NCBI RefSeq assembly: GCF_003674065.1
Contig: NZ_RDBE01000010.1
Coordinates: 856,528 to 920,527, forward strand
Reading direction: 5' to 3'
Length of the DNA stretch: 64,000 bases
DNA from: Nocardioides mangrovicus
GTDB taxonomy: Bacteria; Actinomycetota; Actinomycetes; Propionibacteriales; Nocardioidaceae
Under the pieces are notes generated by a model. The model saw only the letters and a list, made by a program, of their open reading frames with translations, did no database searches and had not been told where the DNA came from. The position numbers and the translations under genes are program-made. Positions 42,654 through 50,708 of the stretch are shown piece by piece (the first letter of the stretch is position 1; each line of letters starts with the position of its first letter).

Positions 42654-43602
42654 CCCCGGCGAGCTGCTCGAGGCGGTCGAGGCGCTCCTGCTCGGCGGTC
42701 CGCCGGAGCTGACGCGGGCGCAGGTGGCCGAGCGGGCCGGCGTCGAGCTGGCCACCGCCACCTCGCTGTGGCACCTGCTCGGGTTCCCGGAGTCGGCCGA
42801 CGACGAACCGGTCTTCACCGAGGCCGACGTGACCGCGCTGCGCCAGGCCGCGCAGCTCATCGACGCCGGCATCCTCGACGAGCAGTCCCAGAACGCGCTG
42901 GTGCGCACCTGGGGCCGCAGCTTCGCGCGGCTGGCCGAATGGCAGGTGCGGCTGCTGGCCGGCATCGCCGTCGATGCCGAGGACCCCGGTCGCCGGCTCG
43001 AGGAGCTCGCGCTCGACGTCGTACCGGTGGTCGAGGAGCTGCAGGCCTACATCTGGCGCCGCCACCAGTTGGCGGCGACGACCCGGCTCCTGATGCGCCC
43101 GGCCGCCGACGCCGAGCGACTGGCCGTCGGGTTCGTCGACATCGTCGGCTACACCAGCCGCAGCAAGACGATGGAGGACGGCGAGCTGGTCGACCTGGTC
43201 GAGCACTTCGAGGACGTCGCCACCAGCGCGACCACCGACCACGGCGGCCGGATCGTCAAGACGATCGGCGACGAGGTGCTCTTCGTCGCCGACGACCCGG
43301 CCGCGGCCGCCGAGCTGGCACTGGACCTGGTCGGTCGCTCGGAGGCCGACGAGGCGTTCCCGCAGGTGCGTGCCGGAGTGGCCTACGGGGCGGTGGTGGA
43401 GCGGCTGGGCGACGTGTTCGGCCCCACCGTCAACATCGCCTCGCGGCTGACGAGCGTGGCGCGGCCGGGCTCGGTCCTGGTCGACCAGGGCATGCACGAG
43501 GTGTTGGAGGGCGAGGCCTACCAGCTGCATCGCACGCGCCGGGTCTCGGTCAAGGGTTATCGCCACCTCGAGCCGTGGCGGCTGCGCGCCCGCGACCGAT
43601 GA
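42616..43602 (+). CDS. Class III adenylate cyclase with N-terminal regulatory domain (Rv1264-like)
   Basis: A 328-residue cyclase. Residues about 20-140 form an all-helical regulatory domain like the autoinhibitory pH-sensing domain of Rv1264 (LTRAQVAERAGV, LWHLLGFPESADDEPVFTEAD). The CHD domain has every catalytic residue: metal Asp175 and Asp219, ATP-specifying Lys215 and Asp266, and transition-state Asn273 and Arg277. It is thus predicted to make cAMP. The start lies inside the Gly codons of the upstream gene; GTG 42616, 42625 and 42634 are all possible. Confidence 0.92.
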   Translation: MAAVEAVAAPPPDPGELLEAVEALLLGGPPELTRAQVAERAGVELATATSLWHLLGFPESADDEPVFTEADVTALRQAAQLIDAGILDEQSQNALVRTWGRSFARLAEWQVRLLAGIAVDAEDPGRRLEELALDVVPVVEELQAYIWRRHQLAATTRLLMRPAADAERLAVGFVDIVGYTSRSKTMEDGELVDLVEHFEDVATSATTDHGGRIVKTIGDEVLFVADDPAAAAELALDLVGRSEADEAFPQVRAGVAYGAVVERLGDVFGPTVNIASRLTSVARPGSVLVDQGMHEVLEGEAYQLHRTRRVSVKGYRHLEPWRLRARDR

Positions 43603-43668
43603 GTTCGGGGCTCGCGAACTGTCGGTCCCTGGTGATGTGCTGCGGGTGCAGCCGAGGAGAGGGGCCAG

Positions 43669-44694
43669 ATGATCACCGCACGAGGTCTGGTGCAGACCTT
43701 CCACACCAAGCAGGGCAGGCACAAGAGCGAGGTCCGCGCCGTCGACGGGGTCGACCTCGACGTCGCCGAGGGTGAGGTCGTCGGCTTCCTCGGACCCAAC
43801 GGCGCGGGGAAGACCACCACCCTGCGGATGCTCACCACCTTGCTGCGCCCGACCGCCGGCACGGCCACGGTCGTCGGCTACGACGTGGTCACCCAGTCCG
43901 AGCAGGTGCGTCGCAGCATCGGCTACGTATCCCAGGCCGGCAGTACCTTCTCCGGCGCCCGCGCAGGCGACGAGGTGGTCGACCACGGGATGCTCTACGG
44001 AGTCTCGCGCAAGGCGGCCGTCCAGCGCGGCCGGGAGCTCTTCGAGCAGCTGCAGCTCGAGGGACTGTGGCAGCGGATGCCCAAGAACATGTCCGGTGGG
44101 CAGAAGCGCCGGCTCGACATCGTGATGGGACTGGTCCACGACCCGACGCTGGTCTTCCTCGACGAGCCCACCACGGGCCTGGACCCGCAGGCCCGGGCCA
44201 ACCTGTGGGAGCACATCGCGGCACTGCGCTCCGCGCGCGGCGCGACGGTCTTCCTCACCACCCACTACCTCGACGAGGCCGACGCCCTCTCCGACCGCAT
44301 CCTCATCATCGACCGCGGCCGCATCGTCGCCGCCGACACCCCCGACAACCTCAAGGCCCAGGTGAAGGGCGACCTGGTCGACCTCGAGGTGGAGGACCCG
44401 GACCGGCTCGCGCTGGTGGCCCAGCGGCTGGCGGCCATCGGCGCCGAGGTCGAGACCGCCGACCAGCACGTGCGCGGTCGTGTCGCCCGAGCGGGCAAGG
44501 CCGTGCCCGGGCTGCTGCGCGAGCTCGCCGCCGCCGACGTCGCGCTGGCCTCGATCGAGATCGCGCGGCCGACGCTGGACGACGTCTTCTTGACCATGAC
44601 AGGCCGGTCGCTGCGCGACGCCGAGGATGAGCAGACCGACGAGCAGCCGGCCCAGCAGGCCGGACCCGCCAGCGAGGAAGGGGGTGCCCGATGA
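43669..44694 (+). CDS. ABC transporter ATP-binding protein, DrrA-like
   Basis: A 341-residue ATPase. Walker A is GPNGAGKTT, the Q-loop is GYVSQAG, the signature is MSGGQKRRLD, Walker B is LVFLDEPTTGLD and the H-loop is LTTHYLDEADALSD. A roughly 100-residue C-terminal domain with PTLDDVFLTMTGRSLRD is typical of DrrA/ABC-2 exporters, and an acidic Gln-rich tail follows. It is paired with the membrane subunit through ATGA. The drug or lipid substrate is unknown. It begins 66 nt after the cyclase. Confidence 0.93.
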   Translation: MITARGLVQTFHTKQGRHKSEVRAVDGVDLDVAEGEVVGFLGPNGAGKTTTLRMLTTLLRPTAGTATVVGYDVVTQSEQVRRSIGYVSQAGSTFSGARAGDEVVDHGMLYGVSRKAAVQRGRELFEQLQLEGLWQRMPKNMSGGQKRRLDIVMGLVHDPTLVFLDEPTTGLDPQARANLWEHIAALRSARGATVFLTTHYLDEADALSDRILIIDRGRIVAADTPDNLKAQVKGDLVDLEVEDPDRLALVAQRLAAIGAEVETADQHVRGRVARAGKAVPGLLRELAAADVALASIEIARPTLDDVFLTMTGRSLRDAEDEQTDEQPAQQAGPASEEGGAR

Positions 44695-45446
44695 GGTTCC
44701 TGCGCGAGTGCTCGATCGTGTTCCGCCGCCAGATCCGGATGAACCTGCGCAACCCGGCCTGGGTGATCATCGGGATGCTGCAGCCGGTGCTCTACCTGCT
44801 GCTGTTCGGCCCGTTGCTCAAGCCGCTGATCAGCCAGTTCGGTGCCGCGAACGCCTACACCTTCTTCGTGCCCGGCATGCTCGTGCAGCTGGGGCTGTTC
44901 GGGGCGTTCTTCGCCGGCTTCTCCCTCATCGGGGAGTGGCGCGAGGGAGTCATCGAGGCCGAGCGGGTCACGCCGGCCTCCCGCACGGCGTTGCTGGTCG
45001 GCCGGCTCACCCGCGACGTGCTGCAGCTGCTGGTGCAGGCCGTGATCCTGGTCGGGCTGGGCTACGCCTTGGGCATGGACGCCTCGTTCGGCGGCATGCT
45101 GCTCGGCGTCGTGCTGACGGTGCTGATCGGCGGGGCCTGCGCCGCGGCGTCCAACGCGCTCGCGCTGAGCACGAAGTCCGAGGACGTGATGGCGCCGGTC
45201 ATCAACGTGGTGATGATGCCGGTGCTGCTGCTCTCGGGGATCTTGCTGCCGATGACGATCGGGCCCCAGTGGCTGCAGCGCGCCAGCGACTTCATGCCGA
45301 CCCGCTGGGTCGTCGACGCGACGCGCAGCCTGTTCGGTGGCGACTTCTCAGGCCACGACATCTGGTGGGGCACCGGATGGGCGCTGCTGCTCTTCGCGCT
45401 GGCGCTGTGGTGGGGGACGGCGACGTTTCGCCGTGAGAACGCCTGA
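44691..45446 (+). CDS. ABC-2 type membrane permease, DrrB-like
   Basis: A 251-residue permease with six membrane helices. It contains the EAA-like loop GEWREGVIEAERVTPASRTALLVGR and the C-terminal PTRWVVDATRSLFGGDF motif of DrrB proteins. It is translationally coupled to the ATPase (ATGA). Together they form a two-component exporter. Confidence 0.92.
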   Translation: MRFLRECSIVFRRQIRMNLRNPAWVIIGMLQPVLYLLLFGPLLKPLISQFGAANAYTFFVPGMLVQLGLFGAFFAGFSLIGEWREGVIEAERVTPASRTALLVGRLTRDVLQLLVQAVILVGLGYALGMDASFGGMLLGVVLTVLIGGACAAASNALALSTKSEDVMAPVINVVMMPVLLLSGILLPMTIGPQWLQRASDFMPTRWVVDATRSLFGGDFSGHDIWWGTGWALLLFALALWWGTATFRRENA

Positions 45447-45466
45447 CCCGGCCGCGGGCGGCCCGC

Positions 45467-46066
45467 TCAGTCGCGCCGGAAGTCGTGCTCGATGCCCCAG
45501 AGCACGGCTCGGCTGCGGCTGGTGACGCCCATCTTGCGGTAGCTGGAGCGGATGTAGGACTTCACCGAGTTGATGGAGAGGAACGCGCGGTCGGCGATCT
45601 GCTGGTTGGAGAGCCCGCTGGTGATCATCATGATGATCTCCGACTCCCGCGCGGTGAGTCCGGCGTCGCGGCCCGGCCAGCGGTCGGGGTCGGCGGCCAG
45701 CACCGGGGGCGGCGGCACCACCACGGTCTCGCCGAGGTGGATCCGCTCCAGTGCCTCGACCAGGTCGGCGGCCCCCAGCGTCTTGGCCAGGTAGCCCGCG
45801 GCCCCGTTGCCCATGGCCTCCTGGACGTGGCGCGGGTCGGTGTCCCACGACCACAGCACTACCCGCCGGGCCAGTGAGCGGCGGCGCAGCGTGGCCAGCT
45901 CGGCCAGGTCACAACCGTCGACCAGGACGATGTCGTAGCCGACCTCCTGGTCCTCGGCGTGGTCGCGGGGGAGCGCGACGACCTCGACGCGCGAGGCGTA
46001 GGGCTCGACCATCTTGACCAGGCCGTGCACGACCAGCTCGACGTCGTCCACGAGAGCGACGCGCAC
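45467..46066 (-). CDS. LuxR-family response regulator with atypical receiver
   Basis: About 199 aa. The receiver begins VRVALVDDVELVVHGL (acidic pair present) and has a possible phospho-acceptor Asp in DIVLVDGCDLAEL. The usual DxxMPxxxG loop is missing, and the beta-4 strand reads VVLWSWD. Lys is kept in GYLAKTLG. The C-terminal LuxR helix-turn-helix is standard (LTARESEIIMMITSGLSNQQIADRAFLSINSVKSYI). No histidine kinase is adjacent. I chose GTG 46066 (AAGGGG upstream); ATG 46084 is an alternative. Confidence 0.87.
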   Translation of the reverse strand: MRVALVDDVELVVHGLVKMVEPYASRVEVVALPRDHAEDQEVGYDIVLVDGCDLAELATLRRRSLARRVVLWSWDTDPRHVQEAMGNGAAGYLAKTLGAADLVEALERIHLGETVVVPPPPVLAADPDRWPGRDAGLTARESEIIMMITSGLSNQQIADRAFLSINSVKSYIRSSYRKMGVTSRSRAVLWGIEHDFRRD

Positions 46067-46168
46067 CGGCCGGCCCCTTGTCATGGGCGTCAAGGTAAGC
46101 GACGACCTGGCCACCCCTAGGGAGGTAGGTAGGCCGGTGGAGCGGATCCTAGGTTCGTCCCATCTGGG

Positions 46169-46201
46169 GGGCCACGGTGTCCGACCCGACGACCGTGGCC
46201 C
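46169..46201. repeat. Inverted repeat in the LuxR/EthA-like divergent gap
   Basis: GGGCCACGGT (46169-46178) and ACCGTGGCCC (46192-46201) form perfect 10-bp arms around a 13-nt loop, about midway between two divergent genes. It is a candidate operator or hairpin. The rest of this 241-bp gap shows nothing clear. Confidence 0.65.
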
Positions 46202-46307
46202 TTCATGATCTTCTTTCGCGGCTCCCCGGGCGTCGGCCGACGGCTGTGGGTGAGTGCACCCGTTGGGACCGATCGCTTCTGCCGCCTCGGTCCCTAGACT
46301 CCAGCCC

Positions 46308-47750
46308 ATGGCCGCTGTCGACGTCGACGTCCTCGTCGTCGGGGCGGGGCTCTCGGGGATCGGTGCTGGCTGCCACCTAGAGCGCGACCTCCCGGCCACC
46401 ACGTACGCGATCTGGGAGGCGCGCGACGCCAGCGGCGGCACCTGGGACCTGTTCCGCTATCCCGGGGTGCGCTCGGACTCCGACATGTTCACGCTGGGCT
46501 ACCGGTTCCGCCCCTGGCCCGGGGAGCAGGTGCTGGCCGACGGCGCGTCGATCCTGGCCTACGTGCGCGAGACCGCGCAGGAGTACGGCGTCGAGGACAA
46601 GATCGCCTACGACCACCGCGTGACGCGGGCCGAGTGGTCCTCGACCGATCGCTGCTGGACGGTGACCGCGCAGCACGCGGGCCGCTCGACGACGGTGCGG
46701 GCCCGGATGCTGTGGATGTGCAGCGGCTACTACGACTACGAGGCGGGCTATCAGCCCGACTTCGCGGGCCTGGCGAGCTACGAGGGCCGGTTCGTCCATC
46801 CGCAGCTGTGGCCCGAGGACCTCGACGTGACGGGCCGCCGCGTGGTCGTCATCGGCAGCGGCGCCACGGCCGTGACGCTGGTGCCCGCGCTGGCCGAGAC
46901 GGCCGAGCAGGTGACGATGCTGCAGCGCTCGCCGACCTACATCCTGCCGCTGCCCTCGCGCGACTCGGTCTCCGCGGCCCTGCACCGGTGGTTGCCCGGA
47001 CCGGTGGCGGACGCGGTGACCCGCTGGAAGAACGTGCTCACCCAGAACGCGCTCTACCAGCTGGCGCGGCGTCGCCCGGGCTTCGTGCGCGGCCTGGTGC
47101 GCAAGGCCAACGTCGCCCAGCTGCCGCAGGGCTACGACGTCGACACCCACTTCCGGCCGCGTTACGACCCGTGGGACCAGCGGCTGTGCCTGGTGCCCGA
47201 CGGCGATCTGTTCGCGGCGGTGCGCCGCGGTGGCGCGGAGGTGGTCACGGACACGATCGAGACCTTCACCGCCGAGGGCATCCGCCTCGGCTCGGGCCGC
47301 GAGCTCGCCGCGGACGTCGTGGTGAGCGCGACCGGGCTGAACCTGCTCGCGTTCGGCGGCGTCGAGCTGGTCGTCGACGGTGAGCCGCTGCACCTGCCCG
47401 ACACGGTCGCCTATCAGGGGATGATGCTCTCCGGCGTGCCCAACTTCGTCTTCACCATCGGCTACACGAACGCCTCGTGGACGCTGAAGGCCGACCTGGT
47501 GGCCGAGTACGCGGTGCGCGTGCTGCGCGAGCTCGGCCGCACCGGGCGCAGCGTCTTCGAGCCGACGGCGCCGCCGGCGATGAAGACCGCGCCGTTCTTG
47601 GACTTCGCGGCCGGATACGTGCTGCGCAGCGTCGAGCAGCTGCCCCGCCAGGGCTCGTCTGGACGGTGGCGGATGCCGCAGAACTACCTGCGCGACGCCG
47701 TACGGATGCGGCTGGGCCGCGTGCGTGACGACGCCCTGCGACTCTCCTGA
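46308..47750 (+). CDS. ethA: EthA-like flavoprotein Baeyer-Villiger monooxygenase
   Basis: A 480-residue class B FAD/NADPH monooxygenase. The FAD site is VLVVGAGLSGIGAGCHL. GGTWDLFRYPGVRSDSDMF contains the BVMO arginine region, and the NADPH site is VVVIGSGATAVTLVPALAE. RSPTYILP, YDPWDQRLCLVPDGDLF, SATGLNL and the end GRWRMPQNYLRDAVRMRLG follow. It runs collinear with M. tuberculosis EthA (Rv3854c) as I remember it. EthA-type enzymes oxidise ketones and thioamide prodrugs. ATG 46308 was chosen because the fold begins there. No EthR-like gene is adjacent. Confidence 0.9.
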   Translation: MAAVDVDVLVVGAGLSGIGAGCHLERDLPATTYAIWEARDASGGTWDLFRYPGVRSDSDMFTLGYRFRPWPGEQVLADGASILAYVRETAQEYGVEDKIAYDHRVTRAEWSSTDRCWTVTAQHAGRSTTVRARMLWMCSGYYDYEAGYQPDFAGLASYEGRFVHPQLWPEDLDVTGRRVVVIGSGATAVTLVPALAETAEQVTMLQRSPTYILPLPSRDSVSAALHRWLPGPVADAVTRWKNVLTQNALYQLARRRPGFVRGLVRKANVAQLPQGYDVDTHFRPRYDPWDQRLCLVPDGDLFAAVRRGGAEVVTDTIETFTAEGIRLGSGRELAADVVVSATGLNLLAFGGVELVVDGEPLHLPDTVAYQGMMLSGVPNFVFTIGYTNASWTLKADLVAEYAVRVLRELGRTGRSVFEPTAPPAMKTAPFLDFAAGYVLRSVEQLPRQGSSGRWRMPQNYLRDAVRMRLGRVRDDALRLS

Positions 47751-48520
47751 TGCCGGCGCCCTCACTGTGGCAGCGGCTGCTGGGTCCCTCGCTGACCCGG
47801 CAGGTGCCGCGCGACCACCGCCAGAGCAGCGCCGCGTTCCGCCGCCGGCAGCTGGTGACGCTGGGGTTCGTCGTGCTGGGGGCGGGCGTGCTGGCCTGGT
47901 CGCTGCGCATCACGCCGGGCAGCAACACCTTCTACCTGGCCACGATCCTGCTGGCGATGGTGTGGGCGGTGGGCGGCTTCGCCTCCGGCCCGCTGCACCT
48001 GGGCCGCATCGACACCGGGGTGAGCGGCCCGGAGCACGGCACGGCAGCAGGTACCGACGACGGTAGGGACGCCGGCCCGCTGGGACGCCCGGTGGTGCAG
48101 CCGCTGCTGCTGGGCCTGGGCCTGGCCGCGGTGTTCGTCGTCGGTGGCCTGGCGGTGCACGCCCTGCCCTTCCTGGGCTTCCTCGACGACGCCGTCGCGC
48201 GCGTGCTCGCCTACGCCGACCGCGGCTCGACCCCGCTGCTGCTGGCCGTGACCGTGGTGAACGGCGTGGCCGAGGAGATCTTCTTCCGCGGCGCGGTCTA
48301 CGCCGCCATCCCGCGCCGCCCCGTGGTGTGGACGACCCTGGTCTACGTCGTCGCCACCCTGGCCACCGGCAACGTCATGCTCGGCTTCGCCGCCATCGTC
48401 GTCGGCGCCGTCGTCGCCCTCCAACGCCGCGCCTCCGGCGGCGTCCTCGCCCCGATCATCACCCACATCACCTGGTCGGTGGTCATGTTGTACGCGCTGC
48501 CGGCGATCTTCGTGCGGTAG
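47750..48520 (+). CDS. CPBP-family intramembrane metalloprotease
   Basis: A 256-residue membrane protein of the Abi/CAAX-protease (CPBP) family. Six or more helices carry the motif NGVAEEIFFRGAVY (Glu-Glu-x3-Arg), and the last block includes HITWSVVMLYALPAI, with the metal-site His. Its ATG shares one base with the EthA-like stop (TGATG), so the two are co-translated. The substrate is unknown; roles include prenyl-protein processing and bacteriocin self-immunity. Confidence 0.88.
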   Translation: MPAPSLWQRLLGPSLTRQVPRDHRQSSAAFRRRQLVTLGFVVLGAGVLAWSLRITPGSNTFYLATILLAMVWAVGGFASGPLHLGRIDTGVSGPEHGTAAGTDDGRDAGPLGRPVVQPLLLGLGLAAVFVVGGLAVHALPFLGFLDDAVARVLAYADRGSTPLLLAVTVVNGVAEEIFFRGAVYAAIPRRPVVWTTLVYVVATLATGNVMLGFAAIVVGAVVALQRRASGGVLAPIITHITWSVVMLYALPAIFVR

Positions 48521-48533
48521 GGGCGGTGGTGTA

Positions 48534-48620
48534 CCCGGTTTCACCGGCCGGCGGGTGAAACCGGGGGACAAGCGCCGCGAATGGGCACGAGATCTACCGG
48601 ATTCGCGCGCCCGTTGCCCG
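48534..48620 (+). repeat. Composite palindromic repeat, copy B (left boundary of the AbiEi-like gene)
   Basis: A 32-nt palindrome (48534-48565), 26 nt of spacer and a 29-nt tail (48592-48620). The palindrome is the same in sequence as copy A, and the tail is 27/29 identical to the reverse complement of copy C. It lies 13 bp after the CPBP stop and 83 bp before ATG 48704. Confidence 0.9.
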
Positions 48621-48643
48621 AGATGTCGCGGCCTTCCACAGGT

Positions 48644-48652
48644 TTATCCACA
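48644..48652 (+). promoter_or_regulatory. Perfect DnaA-box sequence
   Basis: TTATCCACA, the strongest DnaA-box consensus, stands between repeat B and the AbiEi-like gene, preceded by CTTCCACAG. A single box is not an origin. It may be chance or may tie the element to the replication cycle. Confidence 0.5.
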
Positions 48653-48703
48653 GGTTCGCGGTGTGGCCTGGCGAGAGGGCACGGCACTGCTCAGGCTCGC
48701 GAC

Positions 48704-49654
48704 ATGGCCACAGACCTCTCCGACCTCCTCATCGACGGCGTACTCCTCACGCGCGAAGCCCTGGCGATGGGCGTCGAGGACAAGGAGCTGACGAAGGCGG
48801 TGCGTGCCGGGGTGCTCACTCGTATCCGCCACGGCGGCTATGCCGCGACGGCGGAGTGGAACGCTGCGGGACCGGATCGACGCCACCAGCTCCGCTACAC
48901 CGCCGTCCTCAGGCTCTACGGCAGCCACGTTGCGCTCTCCCACGTCAGTGCCGTCGTCGCCGTCGGGGGTCCGACGTGGGGGATGAGCACCGATCTGGTC
49001 CATCTGACCCACCTCACGACCGGCAGCGCCCGCAAGGTCGCAGGCGTGTGTCACCACCGCGGTCGTTGTGACCGCGACGAGCTGATCTGGAACCGAACGC
49101 ACTGGGTCACCAATGGTGCTCGCACGGTGCTCGACGTGGTGGCGACCGAGTCGTTCGAGGTCGCCTTGGTGGTGGCCTGCTACTTCCTCCACGAGGGCTT
49201 CGCCGACAAGGAGGAGTTGCTCGGCCGCAGCATCTCGCTGCGGCGGGAGTGGCCGAGCACGCTGAGGGCGCCGCTCGTGCTGTCGCTGGCCGACGAGCGC
49301 ATCGAGTCGGTGGGCGAGGCCAGGTGTTGGTACCTGTTCTGGCGCAGCGATTTTTCGATGCCGGTGCCCCAGCACAAGGTCTACGACCATCGCGGCACCT
49401 TCCTGGGTCGCGTCGACTTCGTGTGGCCCGACCTCGGCGTCATCATCGAGTTCGACGGCGCCGAGAAGTATCTGCGCTATCGACGGCCGGGTGAGAGCGT
49501 CGTCGACGCTGTGATTCGCGAGCGCCGACGCGAGAATCGCATCCAGGAGGCGACGGGCTGGGACGTCATCCGGCTGACCTGGGCTGACCTGGCCTACCCC
49601 GACCTGGTTGTCGAGCGCATCGAAGCCGTCATTGCCCGCCGGGCTCGTCGGTGA
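48704..49654 (+). CDS. AbiEi-antitoxin-like N-domain fused to Vsr/DUF559-like nuclease fold
   Basis: A 316-residue protein. The N-terminus (about 5-60) resembles the AbiEi antitoxin winged helix (LLTREALAMGVEDKELTKAVRAGVLTRIRHGGYA). The middle has an AbiEi-like SHVSAVVAVGG / LVHLTH pattern. The C-terminal part (about 225-310) has a PD-(D/E)xK-like layout: GRVDFVWPDLGVIIEFDGAEKY with Asp, Glu and Lys in register, then RERRRENRIQEATGWDVIRLTW as in Vsr/DUF559. No AbiEii toxin gene is adjacent. Base composition is slightly richer in A/T than its neighbours. It is bracketed by inverted repeats B and C. Start ATG 48704. Confidence 0.8.
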   Translation: MATDLSDLLIDGVLLTREALAMGVEDKELTKAVRAGVLTRIRHGGYAATAEWNAAGPDRRHQLRYTAVLRLYGSHVALSHVSAVVAVGGPTWGMSTDLVHLTHLTTGSARKVAGVCHHRGRCDRDELIWNRTHWVTNGARTVLDVVATESFEVALVVACYFLHEGFADKEELLGRSISLRREWPSTLRAPLVLSLADERIESVGEARCWYLFWRSDFSMPVPQHKVYDHRGTFLGRVDFVWPDLGVIIEFDGAEKYLRYRRPGESVVDAVIRERRRENRIQEATGWDVIRLTWADLAYPDLVVERIEAVIARRARR

Positions 49655-49662
49655 CTACAAAT

Positions 49663-49750
49663 CGGACAACGGGCGCGCGAACCCGGTAGATTCGCGACCC
49701 TCTTGCCCGGTTTTGTGACCCGGTTTCACCCGCCGGCCGGTGAAACCGGG
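49663..49750 (-). repeat. Composite palindromic repeat, copy C (right boundary, inverted)
   Basis: The inverted counterpart of copy B: tail at 49663-49691, 27-nt spacer, palindrome at 49719-49750. It begins 9 bp after the stop of the AbiEi-like gene. Copies B and C therefore face each other as roughly 87-bp inverted terminal repeats of a 1217-bp segment. No target-site duplication was visible. Confidence 0.9.
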
Positions 49751-49756
49751 ATCCCC

Positions 49757-50650
49757 TCAGTCCTGACGCTCGTCCTCGACCGCCCGCCGCACGGACTCCT
49801 GGTAGGAGGCGAGGTCGAGCGGGACGACGCGGGTGATGGCGTCGTCCTCGACGACGACCTCGTTGCCCATGGAGTCGATGAGGTTGCGGGCGGTGGTGGT
49901 GTCGACGTCGGTGACCAGTGACATCCAGTGCGAGGACAGGCCGGCGCTGAGGACCGGGACCTGGAGGATGGGGAGGTCGCGGCCGTTCATCACCAGGGCG
50001 GCCTGCTGGAGCATCTCGGCGTAGGTCAAGACGTCGGGGCCGCCGATCTCGAAGACCTGGCCCATCGCGTCCTCGTTCAGCGCGACGCCGACCAGGTAGG
50101 ACACCACGTCGTCGATGCCGATCGGCTGGGTCTTCGTCGCCGCCCACTTCGGCACGACCATCGCCGGCAGGTGCTTGACCAGCTGGCGGGTCATCTCCCA
50201 GGAGATGCCGCCGCGGCCGACGACGATCGCCGCGCGCAGCACGGTGACCGGCACCTCGCCCTTGGCCAGGATCTTCTCGACCTGCCGCCGCGAGCGCAGG
50301 TGCGCGGAGAGGGAGCCCTTCTCCTCGTTGCCCAGGCCGCCCAGGTAGACGATCTGCTGCACGCCGTTGGCCCCGGCCGCCTGGGAGAAGCTGCGGGCGG
50401 CCTCGGCGTCCTTGTCCTCGAAGTCGTCGTCGTCGAGGGAGTGCACGAGGTAGTAGGCGACGTCGACGTCCTCGAGCGGCTCGGTCAACGAGGCCCGGTC
50501 GGCGACGTCGCCGTAGACCGCACGCCCCGCGCCGTCGTAGCTCTCGGGGTGGCGCGTCATCGCCACGACGTCGTGGCCGGCCTCCTCGAGCGCAGGGGCC
50601 AGCCGGGATCCGACGAAGCCGGTTGCCCCGGTCACCAGTACACGCGCCAC
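49757..50650 (-). CDS. NAD(P)-binding atypical SDR (NmrA/SDR_a5-like)
   Basis: A 297-residue Rossmann protein: VLVTGATGFVGSRLAPALEEAGHDV at the N-terminus, DVDVAYYLVHSLDDDDFEDKD, VYLGGLGNEEKGSLSAHLRSRRQVEKIL and the late FEIGGPDVLTYAEMLQ. The pattern is that of UDP-sugar-epimerase-like atypical SDRs without a clear Tyr-x3-Lys pair. Its enzymatic role is unknown; many are redox sensors or quinone reductases. The GTG start is at 50650. It is divergent from the glycan operon. Confidence 0.86.
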   Translation of the reverse strand: MARVLVTGATGFVGSRLAPALEEAGHDVVAMTRHPESYDGAGRAVYGDVADRASLTEPLEDVDVAYYLVHSLDDDDFEDKDAEAARSFSQAAGANGVQQIVYLGGLGNEEKGSLSAHLRSRRQVEKILAKGEVPVTVLRAAIVVGRGGISWEMTRQLVKHLPAMVVPKWAATKTQPIGIDDVVSYLVGVALNEDAMGQVFEIGGPDVLTYAEMLQQAALVMNGRDLPILQVPVLSAGLSSHWMSLVTDVDTTTARNLIDSMGNEVVVEDDAITRVVPLDLASYQESVRRAVEDERQD

Positions 50651-50708
50651 CCCTTCAGCCTAGGAGCCCTTGCCAGACCCGAAGGGAGGTGCCACGATGC
50701 CGCACCAA

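Noticed and set aside
46177-46380. A 67-codon open frame in the LuxR/EthA-like gap
   Set aside because: It crosses the inverted repeat and enters the monooxygenase in another frame; there is no SD and composition is not coding-like.
48704-49654. A complete AbiE type IV toxin-antitoxin pair
   Set aside because: No AbiEii nucleotidyltransferase-toxin gene is adjacent on either side; neighbours are a CPBP protease and an SDR-like gene.
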